The position numbers were made by a program, and so were the translations under genes. Shown here in pieces: positions 53,801-60,625 of a stretch of 64,000 nt of DNA; positions within the stretch are counted from its first letter, which is position 1; every line of letters begins with the position of its first letter. The DNA lies in contig JAFVCV010000013.1 in assembly GCA_017478965.1 (NCBI GenBank), positions 62,001-126,000 on the forward strand, in the 5' to 3' direction. The notes under the pieces are model-generated. The model saw nothing but the letters and a program-made list of their open reading frames with translations. It searched no databases and was not told the origin of the DNA. Source of the DNA: Ruminococcus sp. (lineage in GTDB: Bacteria; Bacillota; Clostridia; Oscillospirales; Ruminococcaceae).

Positions 53801-54813
53801 AGGATGAAAAGACATTCGTTCTTGATGACGGCGACTATGTTCTGAGAGAGGCTCCTTCTGAGGACGGAGAGATGTTCTTCGAGGCAGAGGATGGCAATCT
53901 CTACATGATAACCGAATCAGAGTTCAAGTTCAGAGTTGAGAACGGCTCCGTAGTTCCTTTCGATGACACCTACGAGGTAAGTGACGACAAGGGTTCTATT
54001 GAGGCTAACGGCAATACCATTACTATCAGCGACGGTATCTATGTTAAGGACGCAGATGATTCCAGCGTGCCTGATTCCAGCGAGTCCAGCGCTCCTGAGT
54101 CCAGCGCTCCTGAGTCCAGTGCTCCCGAGTCCAGCGCTCCTGAGTCCAGCGCTCCCGAGTCAAGCGCTCCTGAGTCCAGCGCTCCTGAGTCCAGTGCTCC
54201 CGAGTCCAGTGCTCCTGAGTCCAGTGCTCCCGAGTCCAGTGCTCCCGAGTCAAGCGCTCCCGAGTCCAGTGCTCCCGAGTCAAGCGCTCCTGAGTCCAGC
54301 GAGACTCCCGACGACAGCTCCAAGACCGAGCAGCCCGGCGACGACTCCAGCAGAATTCCTGATACTGATTCCAGCAAGCAGGACGACGATACCGATTCCA
54401 GCAGCTCACGTCCGATATTTGATGAGTCCAGCACTCCTGACACCACCACTTCGGGCGACGACAGCAGCAGAACTATCACAGGCGACAGCTCCGTCGGTGA
54501 CAACACCACAAACTCCGGCGATTCCAGCGACAGCAGTGATAGCAGCAGCAGTAGTTCTTCCAGCAGCGGCAGCAGCAGCAGCGGTTCTGACACTTCAAGC
54601 AGCTCTTCAGGCTCCAGCAGCTCCGGCAGCTCCAGCTCGAACAGCAGCAAGAATTCTTCCACTGCCACCAGCAGCAAGCCTTCGACCAATAACGACGACA
54701 ATCCTCATACCGGATCAGGTATCCTGGTAAACGGTCTTGAGTTCGCTATTGCAGTTGGTCTGTGCTTTGCAGCAGTCAATGCTAAGAAGAAGAGAGAACA
54801 GGAAGAGGAATGA
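47821..54813 (+). CDS. Giant cell-wall-anchored adhesin with SpaA-like repeats
   Basis: The 2330-residue protein has a signal peptide (basic start, then FLSGVTAGLMALSSVAGSLPNVVAAE) and an N-terminal domain of about 370 residues. Fourteen SpaA/prealbumin-like repeats of about 120 residues follow (nt about 48970-54050), each with a LSKTDI-type strand, EVxGAxLTI, an ETA motif and FTVEDGKV. The Lys, Glu and Asn/Asp positions suit internal isopeptide bonds. Then come 14 APESS units, a Ser-rich stalk, and a sorting signal: NPHTG, hydrophobic LEFAIAVGLCFAAV, and KKKREQEEE. ATG 47821 has AGGAG eight bases before. No sortase gene lies nearby. Confidence 0.93.
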   Translation: MTKNPIRKERKVPKQKRFLSGVTAGLMALSSVAGSLPNVVAAENTDGKVDLGTFTYATELELGSANKYAVFSYAYYQTNHMEGIFACENFHPKGHAFGSTGNVTAYIDGEENQIYIGGSIGTADDEVLADEITMITTTNGLGKDDPLLWKMIIPDDLYVDRTVNNGNGIRLVYKDSEGEETYSTGAFNEVENLAKEVYHVSDVTYNIDFIPALMALNDYQNYWAEQNTEEEGTIVTKPDEDVDQNLRVIQVDCAAGGNVITLTAEELKTSSLHVFGPEGGEEYSLIVNVTGLTDGDYFDREAQVDGKPLAGYGPEAGKLMFNMLGSDGDTYTFNKLDGGVILAPLCEIKIDSMSHNGSVMAFIVENMHAQIHQNGFRQLGIDHTPVTFTKSAVTGEQEIGGAKLELYRYNYEGEEKLVTEWESVAGKSKTIELADGEYVLIEGESENADFNDGYSVLPSAYEFTIENGEITAVSQTENVNGYVTFNSTNNTIVVNDAAKTPVSISKTDITGKKEVEGAKLTVRKVGVDENNKTINELIATWESLLTEKDSDGSIIKSNEKTLFLENGTYVLKEEPSDNEAFSSKYEIVTSEVKFTVENGRVVDVEGGDDVYTSVQANREHSYFIADAENKKITVCDATTEELVKVTISKKDITGENEVKGAILTLYNPDGSVKESHVSGTGKEPWEVELSDGVYKLTETGDFVYDETTGTKYKVIDNGVTFEVKDGKVVSKNEVDRSKGGVIADERTSTVKICDAEAEYVDVELSKSNINGDEIPGARLTFYEAEDYENNGTDAKVVATWVSGTSEKNTVKLYDGKYVMVETNADDENKPFITVQGVDYKIIESAVEFTVAGGAVVRTDDKPIANGNVEIGGTSIKIQDAERDGFSLSKTDINGKGEIAGAQIEIFEAENGQPVGRAIVSKVSGESNFNEKFYLEDGDYVLRETAADKDSKYIKGPDGAEYEILDSDFTFTVRDGKIVGQKELTEDEKFAATVEVKGDVIVISDAKRAEITLSKKDINTKEEIKGATLTVYDKDGNVVETWDSDGVDTHTFKLDNGKYTLKETATEDGNYIIGEDGQQYFVVGSEFEFTVEDGKITDSKPVNESGIGTIKADGNTITVSDAARNGITLSKTDIRGEAEVAGAKLDIYKVENGTVSAKPVVTKISGEDNFDDKIFLDDGEYVLRESAAEGTKFIEGPNGVNYEIIDSEFAFTVENGKVVRSEAVESTQGTISANDAGDAIEICDAKTAKIKLSKTAIRPDGAEEIKGATLTIYDEDGNVVESWDSDGENAGEVELPNGNYTLRETATEGGDYITDDEGNQYYVIDSEFGFTVENGEVVRSEEVNDKEGTITAEGNTITVNDAAREGFKLSKTVVRPDGAEEIEGATLTIYDEDGKVVKTWDSNGKTSEEFYLDDGKYTLKETATKEAGSTAEKKYITVDGVDYYVIDSEFTFEVKDNEIISSNEVDTYQGTVKAEGNVIKVTDAETIKIKLSKTDINGDTEIVGATLTIKDSEGKVVKTWLSGTETNTVVLDDGDYTLEETATKMDGTTEKKDYIEFGGKQYYVVDSTFKFTVKDGKVASSEKVESYKGTIEADETAIKVCDAETSKIYLSKTAVNGEDELKGATLTIKDSEGNVVKTWESDGKNKGEVVLEDGEYTLEETATEAGKYIEYDGKKYYVVDSAFKFTVENGKVVSSEKVESFKGEITATENTIKVSDAEVVKIKLSKTAIRDDGDEEIAGATLTIKNSEGKVVETWNSDGKNKGEVVLEDGDYTLEETATSGDTYIEVDGQKYYVVDSTFEFTVKDGKVTSSNEVDTYKGTVTATEDSITVNDAAVRTIKLSKRDITNEQEVAGATITITNKETGEIITWNSEDGDNNEFILADGEYTLTETATKPGEFIEANGKKYRIVESVFSFRVQDGQIPGSKSTSNYLNGTVTTDKDSIVIDDRIATEVTLSKVALTDGKPEVNGAKIEISKIITGKTTTEEVVKTWVSGKDEKTFVLDDGDYVLREAPSEDGEMFFEAEDGNLYMITESEFKFRVENGSVVPFDDTYEVSDDKGSIEANGNTITISDGIYVKDADDSSVPDSSESSAPESSAPESSAPESSAPESSAPESSAPESSAPESSAPESSAPESSAPESSAPESSAPESSAPESSAPESSETPDDSSKTEQPGDDSSRIPDTDSSKQDDDTDSSSSRPIFDESSTPDTTTSGDDSSRTITGDSSVGDNTTNSGDSSDSSDSSSSSSSSSGSSSSGSDTSSSSSGSSSSGSSSSNSSKNSSTATSSKPSTNNDDNPHTGSGILVNGLEFAIAVGLCFAAVNAKKKREQEEE
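48970..54050 (+). repeat. Fourteen tandem SpaA-like repeats
   Basis: Each unit is about 360 bases. Neighbouring central units (repeats 8-12, about 51560-53320) are the most alike, including shared blocks such as GATLTI and TLEETAT, which suggests recent duplication or gene conversion. Confidence 0.85.
54091..54300 (+). repeat. Fourteen 15-base APESS repeats
   Basis: Exactly 14 copies of GCTCCTGAGTCCAGC with silent changes (CCC/CCT, AGC/AGT, TCC/TCA) encode a Ser-rich stalk. Such an array should vary in copy number. Confidence 0.92.
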
Positions 54814-54840
54814 TCTTTAAACGGTCATTGATCTGATAAA

Positions 54841-54868
54841 GCTCCCCCGGAAATGGGGGAGCTTTTTT
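54841..54868 (+). terminator. Terminator of the giant adhesin gene
   Basis: GCTCCCCC (54841-54848) pairs with GGGGGAGC (54855-54862), followed by six T residues. Confidence 0.92.
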
Positions 54869-54873
54869 GCATA

Positions 54874-54908
54874 AAAACAGCGCACCTTGGCAGGTACGCT
54901 GTTTTTTA
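54874..54908 (-). terminator. Terminator of the tRNA-methyltransferase operon
   Basis: AAACAGCG and CGCTGTTT pair around ACCT/AGGT, with T residues on both outer sides, so it works for the minus-strand operon and as a backup for the adhesin gene. Confidence 0.8.
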
Positions 54909-55628
54909 TATGAGCTTGTATATCCTTTTCATCTCCTGTGAATTACCGCCGTCAGGTGAGCGGACGTAGAGAGGCTTTTCGATCTGCATGAAATTCCGGC
55001 CGCCCTTGCGGCCCTCGACCAGTATGAGCCATGGCGGACAGTCCGGGTTCTTGTGGACCGTCCGAAGACGCTTTGGTTCCAGGCCGCAGCTGCGCATGGC
55101 TGTGAGAACATCGCAGAGCCTTTCGGGACGGTTGCATATACACAGCCTTCCACCAAATTTCAGCACCCTGGCCGCAGCTGCACAAACGTCCTCCACCGTG
55201 CAGAGCATCTCATGTCGGGCGATAGACACCGCATCAAGGTCGTTTTTCAATCCGGTGTTGTTGATCTTGTAAGGCGGGTTGCAGGTCACAAGGTCCAGCT
55301 CCATGGGACTTTTCCATTCCTTCAGGTCCCCCAGGACCGGCTGGATAGTCTCTATGCCCGACCGCTGAATGCTCAGTTTTAAAAGCTCGTGGGCCTTTGG
55401 CTGTATCTCCAGCGCAAAGATCTTGCGTGGCCGGAAATTTTTGTGCATAAGCAGTGCGATTATACCGCTGCCGGTACAGAAGTCGGCGCATAGGTCCTTA
55501 TGCCTTGCCCCTGCGAAGTCCGCAAGCAAAAATGCATCTGTTCCGAACCTGTGCTCGGCGGAGATGCAGATCTCGATGCCATCCCCGAGACTCTCGACGC
55601 TCAGATCGCTGTTAAGTGAAATATCCAT
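54906..55628 (-). CDS. tRNA1(Val) (adenine-37-N6)-methyltransferase-like protein
   Basis: This class I SAM methyltransferase (about 240 residues) has HRFGTDAFLLADFA, the SAM-binding loop ADFCTGSGIIALLM and the catalytic NPPY motif (DLVTCNPPYK). These match the YfiC/TrmN6 family, which modifies A37 of tRNA1(Val). I favour ATG 55628 over the GTG at 55634; both are in frame. It is the last gene of a three-gene operon with rimI and another methyltransferase. Confidence 0.87.
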   Translation of the reverse strand: MDISLNSDLSVESLGDGIEICISAEHRFGTDAFLLADFAGARHKDLCADFCTGSGIIALLMHKNFRPRKIFALEIQPKAHELLKLSIQRSGIETIQPVLGDLKEWKSPMELDLVTCNPPYKINNTGLKNDLDAVSIARHEMLCTVEDVCAAAARVLKFGGRLCICNRPERLCDVLTAMRSCGLEPKRLRTVHKNPDCPPWLILVEGRKGGRNFMQIEKPLYVRSPDGGNSQEMKRIYKLI

Positions 55629-55634
55629 GTCCAC

Positions 55635-56078
55635 CTATCCCTTTTCTCTTATCATTACCAGCCCGTTTTCATCAGGGTGGCTGTAAAGATCCTTTCTTAT
55701 CCCTGCCTGCACAAATCCCAGGCTTTTATAAAGCCCGATGGCGGCGGCGTTGCTCTCTCGGACCTCCAGTACTGTCCTTTCAGCCTCCGGCAGGTCCTCA
55801 AATAGCCTTTCAAAAAGCTTTCGCCCGATACCGAGCCGCCGGAAGTCCTTTTCGACGGCGACATTGTTTATCTCGATCTCGTCCAGCACGTACCAGGCGC
55901 TGAGAAACCCGCAGGCCTGTTCCCCGAAATAGGCGATATAGGTCCTGTCGCTGGGGTTTTTCAGCTGTTCCTCATAGGTCTTTTCCGACCATCCCTCCCT
56001 CAGGTTCTCCCTCGCCAGGCGGGCGGCGTCGGTGTAATTGGTTTCGTCCATGGGGACTATCCTGAGCTCATCTCTCAT
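55635..56078 (-). CDS. rimI: Ribosomal-protein-alanine N-acetyltransferase (RimI-like GNAT)
   Basis: The 147-residue GNAT fold has the acetyl-CoA loop DFRRLGIGRKLFERLF and VLEVRESNAAAIGLYKSLGF, the RimI pattern. RimI acetylates the N-terminal Ala of S18 in E. coli. Its start overlaps the end of the upstream methyltransferase by four bases (ATGA), and its stop abuts the next gene. Confidence 0.85.
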   Translation of the reverse strand: MRDELRIVPMDETNYTDAARLARENLREGWSEKTYEEQLKNPSDRTYIAYFGEQACGFLSAWYVLDEIEINNVAVEKDFRRLGIGRKLFERLFEDLPEAERTVLEVRESNAAAIGLYKSLGFVQAGIRKDLYSHPDENGLVMIREKG

Positions 56079-56608
56079 GTCTCACCGGCCTTTTTAGCTG
56101 TCAGCAGATAGGTGTCCCGGCTTTTCAGCACCCTGACCCTTACGTCCCTGAGTCCTGCGGCACGAGCATTTCTCCGCAGCTCTTTTGGGTCCCGGAAGAT
56201 ATAGCCCTTATCTTTCCTGGCCTGGTCGCAGGTGTAGCCGCAGATGAGCTGTCCCCCCGGTCTGAGGACCCTCATTATCTCTCTCAGAGCCTTCTCAGGT
56301 TCCTGCCAGTAGGAAGGCGTCTCAACGGTAGTGACCGCATCGAAAAAGCCGTCGTTATAGGGCAGCTCGTAAACGCTGGTCATTCCGCAAAGAGCCACGG
56401 TGTCGATGGTCCGCCGAAACTCCCCCTCAGAGATATCCGCCCCGTAAAGCACTGCACCCCGCTGTTCCAGCGCTCTCAGCAGGATATCATTGCCAAAGCT
56501 CAGGTCCAGGACCCGGCCCCCATCAGGAATTTCCAGAAACCTCACTGTCGCCCCTATCTGTTCCTTCTCGGATATCATCAGTCTTCTCTTTCTGAATATG
56601 TCTATCAT
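56075..56608 (-). CDS. Class I SAM-dependent methyltransferase
   Basis: The 177-residue protein has the SAM pattern GGRVLDLSFGNDILLRALEQ, an acidic residue after the second strand (GADIS), FDAVTTVETPSYW and LREIMRVLRPGGQLICGY. It belongs with small-molecule or UbiE-like methyltransferases; the substrate is unknown. The usual GCGTG loop is replaced by SFGND. It heads the operon. Confidence 0.8.
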   Translation of the reverse strand: MIDIFRKRRLMISEKEQIGATVRFLEIPDGGRVLDLSFGNDILLRALEQRGAVLYGADISEGEFRRTIDTVALCGMTSVYELPYNDGFFDAVTTVETPSYWQEPEKALREIMRVLRPGGQLICGYTCDQARKDKGYIFRDPKELRRNARAAGLRDVRVRVLKSRDTYLLTAKKAGET

Positions 56609-56675
56609 AGCTCCTCCTCATAGTAAAGCTGCCCACAAAGCTCATAGATCCGCTGCTGCGAATGACCCCAACTTC

Positions 56676-56704
56676 ATTATACCATGTTTGTCCCCTGTTG
56701 TAAA
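56676..56704 (-). promoter_or_regulatory. Promoter of the methyltransferase/rimI operon
   Basis: On the minus strand TTTACA (56704-56699), 17 bases, TATAAT (56681-56676). Confidence 0.82.
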
Positions 56705-56707
56705 GCA

Positions 56708-56739
56708 CAAAAAATGCAGCCCCGATATCGGGACTGCAT
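56708..56739 (-). terminator. Terminator of the zinc-ribbon protein gene
   Basis: A long palindrome (56714-56739, ATGCAG.CCCGATATCGGG.CTGCAT with one C/A mismatch) is followed on the minus strand by seven T residues. It overlaps the -35 of the next operon. Confidence 0.85.
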
Positions 56740-56753
56740 CTTTATCATGACAA

Positions 56754-58865
56754 TTATTCAGCCTCTGCGGCACTGTCTGCTGTGTCCTCAGCAGGAGCAG
56801 TGGTGACTGCTGCCTCGGAGCTGTCCTCAGACGCCTCAGAAGAGCTTTCCTCAGCTGCTGAGCTTTCCTCTGCTGCGGAAGTAGTGGTGGTCGTGGTGGT
56901 AGTCACCTCAGGCTCCGGCTCATCTGAACCGCCGCCGCACTTGACTACTGTATAGCCCTCAACGTTTATGAACTCCTTCCTCAGGTCGTCCATGTTGTCG
57001 AAGAACTTGTTGTAAAGTCTTGCGTCAGAATAGGTGCTGCCTTCAACAACGACGTCGTCTGCGTAAACTACAGCATAGAAGGTCTTCTCGCCTTCCTCAC
57101 CGTCTTCCTCCTTAGGCTCCAGCTTTACCTTGATCTCGTAAACGCCGATTATCCTGTTGACATATTCGCCCCAGCCGATGCTGTCGTAATTTGTCTTGGA
57201 GTTGAAACCAACGTAGGTGCTGATCTTGTTGAAGCTTGAAATGGACTGAACGGTAGAATCAAGATCGACGTTGCTTATCCATCTCTGTCCGTTTACATTC
57301 TTTCTCATATCGGTGATCTGGTCATCTATCTTGGAACCGAATGCCTCGTAAGCAGCCTCGCCGTTGTCGCTGGTGACATAAGCAGGGAAGCTTGCGTCAA
57401 CAGTATATTCCTTTACGATGTAGCCGTCGCTGTCAGGTGTGCCCTTGATCTTGTAGCCGTCGCTCTGCAGGCCGCTCCATGCGTAGGCCTTTACCTTGAA
57501 CTTGTCGCCGACCTTCAGGCCCTCGTTGTTCTCCAGGTAGTAATCCACTCTGTCGATGAGCTCCTGATCCAGATCGTCCTTGATGACTCTCTTGACTCTC
57601 AGGAACGGTGTGCCTCTGTCATACTCGAACTTGATGCCGTCGAAAGGATCCAGCTCTTCAAGCCCTGTCAGGCCCGTTACTTCATATTCCTTGGAAGGAT
57701 TTTTATCCTTTACGATGTAGCACTTCTTGTCATACTCGAAGTAGTAAACGTCGCCGGCCTCCTTCAGGGTCTGCCCGATCTCGGCGGTGATCTTTACCTT
57801 GTCGCCGTTTGAGAGATCCCAGGACTTATCATAATCATACCAGGTGTAGGCGATAGCCCCGTCGGTGTCCATATTCATCCTGCCGCTGCCGTCAGTGCCC
57901 TCAAAGGTCACCTTTATGTACTTCTCGTCGAAGGGATCGAATTCGATGCCCTCTTCCAGCTCCTTGACTTCCTTCTCGAATTCAAGGTTCTTTATCTTTA
58001 TCTTGTTATCTTTAAGGTAATTCACATAATCCTCGCTGAGGGTCACGGTGAACTTTACCTTGTCGCCGTTTTTCAGCTTGCCGTCCTTGCCCTTTTCCAT
58101 CTCGGCCTTCAGGTAGAACTCGCCCTTCTTATTGGTCTTTAACAGAGCGTTCCTCATCTTGGCAGCCTCAGCTCTGTCATCGGCCTTGGTCCATGCCTTC
58201 TGGAAAGTAGCATCGTCGATGGAGAAGTAAGGAGCGATATACATCATGTCGTCGTCATCGGTGTAGTCGTCCAGGTCGTCCATCAGGTCCTCCAGATCCT
58301 CCAGACCGTCGATGTCCTTTATCTTGTCCCTCATGGCGTAGGCCTTGTCAAGGTCGGTGTAATCCGAAGCGCCCATGTAAGGCGGTTTCGCCAGATTGAC
58401 CGTTGCGGTGCCGTAATTGTTCAGTCCGTCGAACTCAACACGGAACAGGTCCGCTGCGTCGATCTTCTGATACTTGTTCACGTTCACAAGAACGATGATG
58501 AGAACTATCAATGCCACCAGCGCCGCTGCTGCGATGCCAAGGAGCTTGACGTTCTTCTGGCAGAAAGCTTTGAGCTTTTCCACCGTGGGATTAGGCTGCT
58601 TCACTGCGGCAGCGCCCTGCTGCTGATAGCCCTGCTGCTGATAGCCTGCGTTGGGGTCATAACCTTGCTGCTGATAGCCTGCGTTGGGGTCATAACCCTG
58701 CTGCTGATAGCCTGCGTTAGGGTCATAACCTTGCTGCTGGTAGCCTGCATTGGGGTCGTAGCCCTGCTGAACAGCAGGAGCTGAGTCTTCAATGACCGTG
58801 CCGCAGCTTCCGCAGAACTTCGTGGTGTCGTCCAGCTGCGCTCCGCATTTGGGACAAAATTTCAT
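56754..58865 (-). CDS. Zinc-ribbon membrane protein with repeat linker and large outside region
   Basis: The 703-residue protein begins with a cytoplasmic zinc ribbon (CPKCG and CGSCG; Cys 4, 7, 18, 21). Four copies of QQGYDPNAGYQ follow (about 33-76). One membrane segment (about 108-130, LLGIAAAALVALIVLIIVLV) leads to an acidic outside region of about 500 residues with duplicated beta-rich modules (KNGDKVKFTVTLSEDY, SNGDKVKITAEIG, KVGDKFKVKAYAW), and a C-terminal Thr/Ser/Ala/Glu tail. Family unknown to me; the plan resembles clostridial zinc-ribbon membrane sensors. GGAGG lies before the ATG. Confidence 0.83.
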   Translation of the reverse strand: MKFCPKCGAQLDDTTKFCGSCGTVIEDSAPAVQQGYDPNAGYQQQGYDPNAGYQQQGYDPNAGYQQQGYDPNAGYQQQGYQQQGAAAVKQPNPTVEKLKAFCQKNVKLLGIAAAALVALIVLIIVLVNVNKYQKIDAADLFRVEFDGLNNYGTATVNLAKPPYMGASDYTDLDKAYAMRDKIKDIDGLEDLEDLMDDLDDYTDDDDMMYIAPYFSIDDATFQKAWTKADDRAEAAKMRNALLKTNKKGEFYLKAEMEKGKDGKLKNGDKVKFTVTLSEDYVNYLKDNKIKIKNLEFEKEVKELEEGIEFDPFDEKYIKVTFEGTDGSGRMNMDTDGAIAYTWYDYDKSWDLSNGDKVKITAEIGQTLKEAGDVYYFEYDKKCYIVKDKNPSKEYEVTGLTGLEELDPFDGIKFEYDRGTPFLRVKRVIKDDLDQELIDRVDYYLENNEGLKVGDKFKVKAYAWSGLQSDGYKIKGTPDSDGYIVKEYTVDASFPAYVTSDNGEAAYEAFGSKIDDQITDMRKNVNGQRWISNVDLDSTVQSISSFNKISTYVGFNSKTNYDSIGWGEYVNRIIGVYEIKVKLEPKEEDGEEGEKTFYAVVYADDVVVEGSTYSDARLYNKFFDNMDDLRKEFINVEGYTVVKCGGGSDEPEPEVTTTTTTTTSAAEESSAAEESSSEASEDSSEAAVTTAPAEDTADSAAEAE
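58640..58769 (-). repeat. Four 33-base tandem repeats
   Basis: They encode QQGYDPNAGYQ four times with few silent differences, which suggests recent expansion. Confidence 0.85.
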
Positions 58866-59183
58866 ACGAAAACCTCCATATCTTCTTATTGAGCCGCACC
58901 GGCTCTTTTCTGATTAGATAGTTCCTTCGCCGCCCTGCCCGTCCTCATCGGGAACGGCAGCGGATCCGTTTTTGTGAAATTTTTGAACTTTCATGACTAA
59001 TAAGTCACAAATAGTTCAGCATAATTTCACACACTAATTATAGAACATAGCAAAGTGTTTGTCAAGGGTTTCAGTACAATTTTTCGACTAATTACAAATT
59101 CCGGGGGAAAGAACCGAAGAAAAACTGTACATTTCCATAAAGACCCCTAAAACCGCACTTTTTCTACTCCCTGGCCGCCATGC
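58866..59183. other. Upstream region of the zinc-ribbon protein gene
   Basis: It holds the minus-strand promoter (59037-59065), a TGACT/AGTCA palindrome in the leader (58994-59007) and a TGTACAGTTTTT element on the minus strand (59131-59120), identical to one before the giant adhesin. Confidence 0.55.
59037..59065 (-). promoter_or_regulatory. Zinc-ribbon protein promoter (perfect consensus)
   Basis: On the minus strand TTGACA (59065-59060), 17 bases, TATAAT (59042-59037). Confidence 0.88.
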
Positions 59184-59555
59184 TCAGAGCAGGGAGCTGA
59201 GATGGGGGAGCTGTCTTCGGTGCAGCTCTTCAAGCTGACGGCAGATGCTTTGTGTCTCTGCTTTCAGCTCCTCGCTGCCGGTGTTTGCCAGGGCGCTGAG
59301 CCTGCTGACGCTCACGTCGATGCTCATGAGAACGCCGGTGTTCTCCAGCATTGACATTGCCCGGTAATAGCTCTCCCATTCCTCTGCGAACCTTTCCACA
59401 CCGGGAAGGCTGTCCTCGTCGTTTTCGTAGGCCTCTATTATCTCTTCACCTATGCCGCAGAGCCTTTCGGTCATTTTCCCGGTGTAGACCGCCGTCCCCG
59501 CAGCTCCGATAAGAATGGCCGCAGTCAGAATGATACATATGATGGTTCGTTTCAT
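59184..59555 (-). CDS. DUF4363 family protein
   Basis: The 123-residue protein has one N-terminal membrane segment (TIICIILTAAILIGAAGTAVY) and an outside helical region (EEWESYYRAMSMLENTGVLMSIDVSVSRL) typical of DUF4363. In clostridia this family commonly follows a DUF421 gene, as here, so the two may form a complex. A terminator-like hairpin separates them, so DUF4363 may also have its own weak promoter (TTTACA-16-TATAAA, minus strand, 59642-59615). Confidence 0.8.
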   Translation of the reverse strand: MKRTIICIILTAAILIGAAGTAVYTGKMTERLCGIGEEIIEAYENDEDSLPGVERFAEEWESYYRAMSMLENTGVLMSIDVSVSRLSALANTGSEELKAETQSICRQLEELHRRQLPHLSSLL

Positions 59556-59637
59556 TTTCGCCTTTCTTTTTCTCAGGCGGCGCTGACGGTGGGTCCTTCA
59601 CATCAGTCCCGCTCTTTATATAATTATACTCGTTTTT

Positions 59638-59669
59638 GTAAAAAAATCCACCTACCAGAGATGGATTTT
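59638..59669 (-). terminator. Terminator after the DUF421 gene
   Basis: AAAATCCA (59643-59650) pairs with TGGATTTT (59662-59669), and on the minus strand seven T residues follow. Confidence 0.75.
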
Positions 59670-59732
59670 CCGCAACGCAGCGTTGCGTTTTTGTTCAGGC
59701 CCCGGTGTTTTTTTCAGGGAGATTGGTAATTT

Positions 59733-60416
59733 TCAATTTTTATCTTTTTTATCGCTCATAATAAAAGTGCAGCTGCCCGAACGGTCGGCGGTCATGATAT
59801 AGACGTCCTCCAGTCTCAGTTTCCGTTCACTGAGCTGCTTTTCCAGCCACTTGCGGTCAAATCCCAGGGACTTGAGAGCGTAGCCCTCCACGCTGCCGTC
59901 GCTCACTATCATCATGGGCGGGTCGCATTCGGACGTTTCAAGTCCAAGGTCATCGGGTGAAATTGGTGCGGCGGATGACTTCTGTGCGGCGCTGACCTTT
60001 CCTGTGGTCTCCACTACCGCAAACTGAACGTCTTTAAGGTCGAATATCCCCTGAGAGCGCAGTGCGGCCATCAGGTCTTCCGGGGTGAACCGCAGCTCAC
60101 GCAGCATTTTTTTGTCGGCCTTCCCGCCGGAGACTATGACCCTTGCTGAACCGCTGACTGCCCGCCTTATAGGCTCGGACCTCAGGCAGAGCTGAGAAAC
60201 GAAAACGTCCAGGGCCACCATGGTCAGTATTGGCACCACTCCCATGGCCATGGGTATGCTCAGGTCTTCCATTGGCAGAGTTGCGATGTTCGAGAGCATG
60301 ATGGTCACCACCAGCTCCGATGGCTGCAGCTCGCCTATCTGCCGCTTGCCCATGAGCCGCACTGCAAAGATTATTATTATATAAAGTATCGTGCCTCTGA
60401 AAAAAACTGCCAGCAT
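59733..60416 (-). CDS. DUF421 (YetF/YrbG-like) membrane protein
   Basis: The 227-residue protein has three membrane segments at its N-terminus (LYIIIIFAVRLMGKRQIGELQPSEL is the family signature) and a cytoplasmic domain (MLRELRFTPEDLMAALRSQGIFDLKDVQFAVVE). Bacillus relatives are linked to spores and membrane stress, but the function is unknown. It is divergent from recQ. Confidence 0.88.
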   Translation of the reverse strand: MLAVFFRGTILYIIIIFAVRLMGKRQIGELQPSELVVTIMLSNIATLPMEDLSIPMAMGVVPILTMVALDVFVSQLCLRSEPIRRAVSGSARVIVSGGKADKKMLRELRFTPEDLMAALRSQGIFDLKDVQFAVVETTGKVSAAQKSSAAPISPDDLGLETSECDPPMMIVSDGSVEGYALKSLGFDRKWLEKQLSERKLRLEDVYIMTADRSGSCTFIMSDKKDKN

Positions 60417-60520
60417 ATCTCTACCCGCTTTCTTTTTGGTCTGCTGCCTGACGGCCGGTGCTATCTGTTCCCCCGGTCCGGAAAAATTTATCGGAAAGAC
60501 TCAGCTTTCGCCGTATTCTC

Positions 60521-60549
60521 TTGATTTTCGGGGAAAACCGTGATATAAT
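60521..60549 (+). promoter_or_regulatory. recQ promoter
   Basis: TTGATT (60521-60526), 17 bases, TATAAT (60544-60549). Confidence 0.85.
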
Positions 60550-60625
60550 AGTACTTAGCTCATCATGAGCCGCTATCTTGCCGGGAAAGGCCGTGAATAT
60601 CCCCCGGCGTGTAAAGGAAAGTATC

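Noticed and set aside
54091-54300. CRISPR-like regular array
   Set aside because: The 15-base units are contiguous with no spacers and keep the coding frame; they encode APESS.
54039-54701. 220-codon minus-strand frame opposite the adhesin stalk
   Set aside because: It is a mirror of the 15-base repeat (ALDSG repeats) with no ribosome site or promoter.
59671-59687. CGCAACG/CGTTGCG hairpin followed by T residues on the plus strand
   Set aside because: It looks like a terminator, but no plus-strand gene lies upstream; it may be chance or part of the DUF421 3' region.
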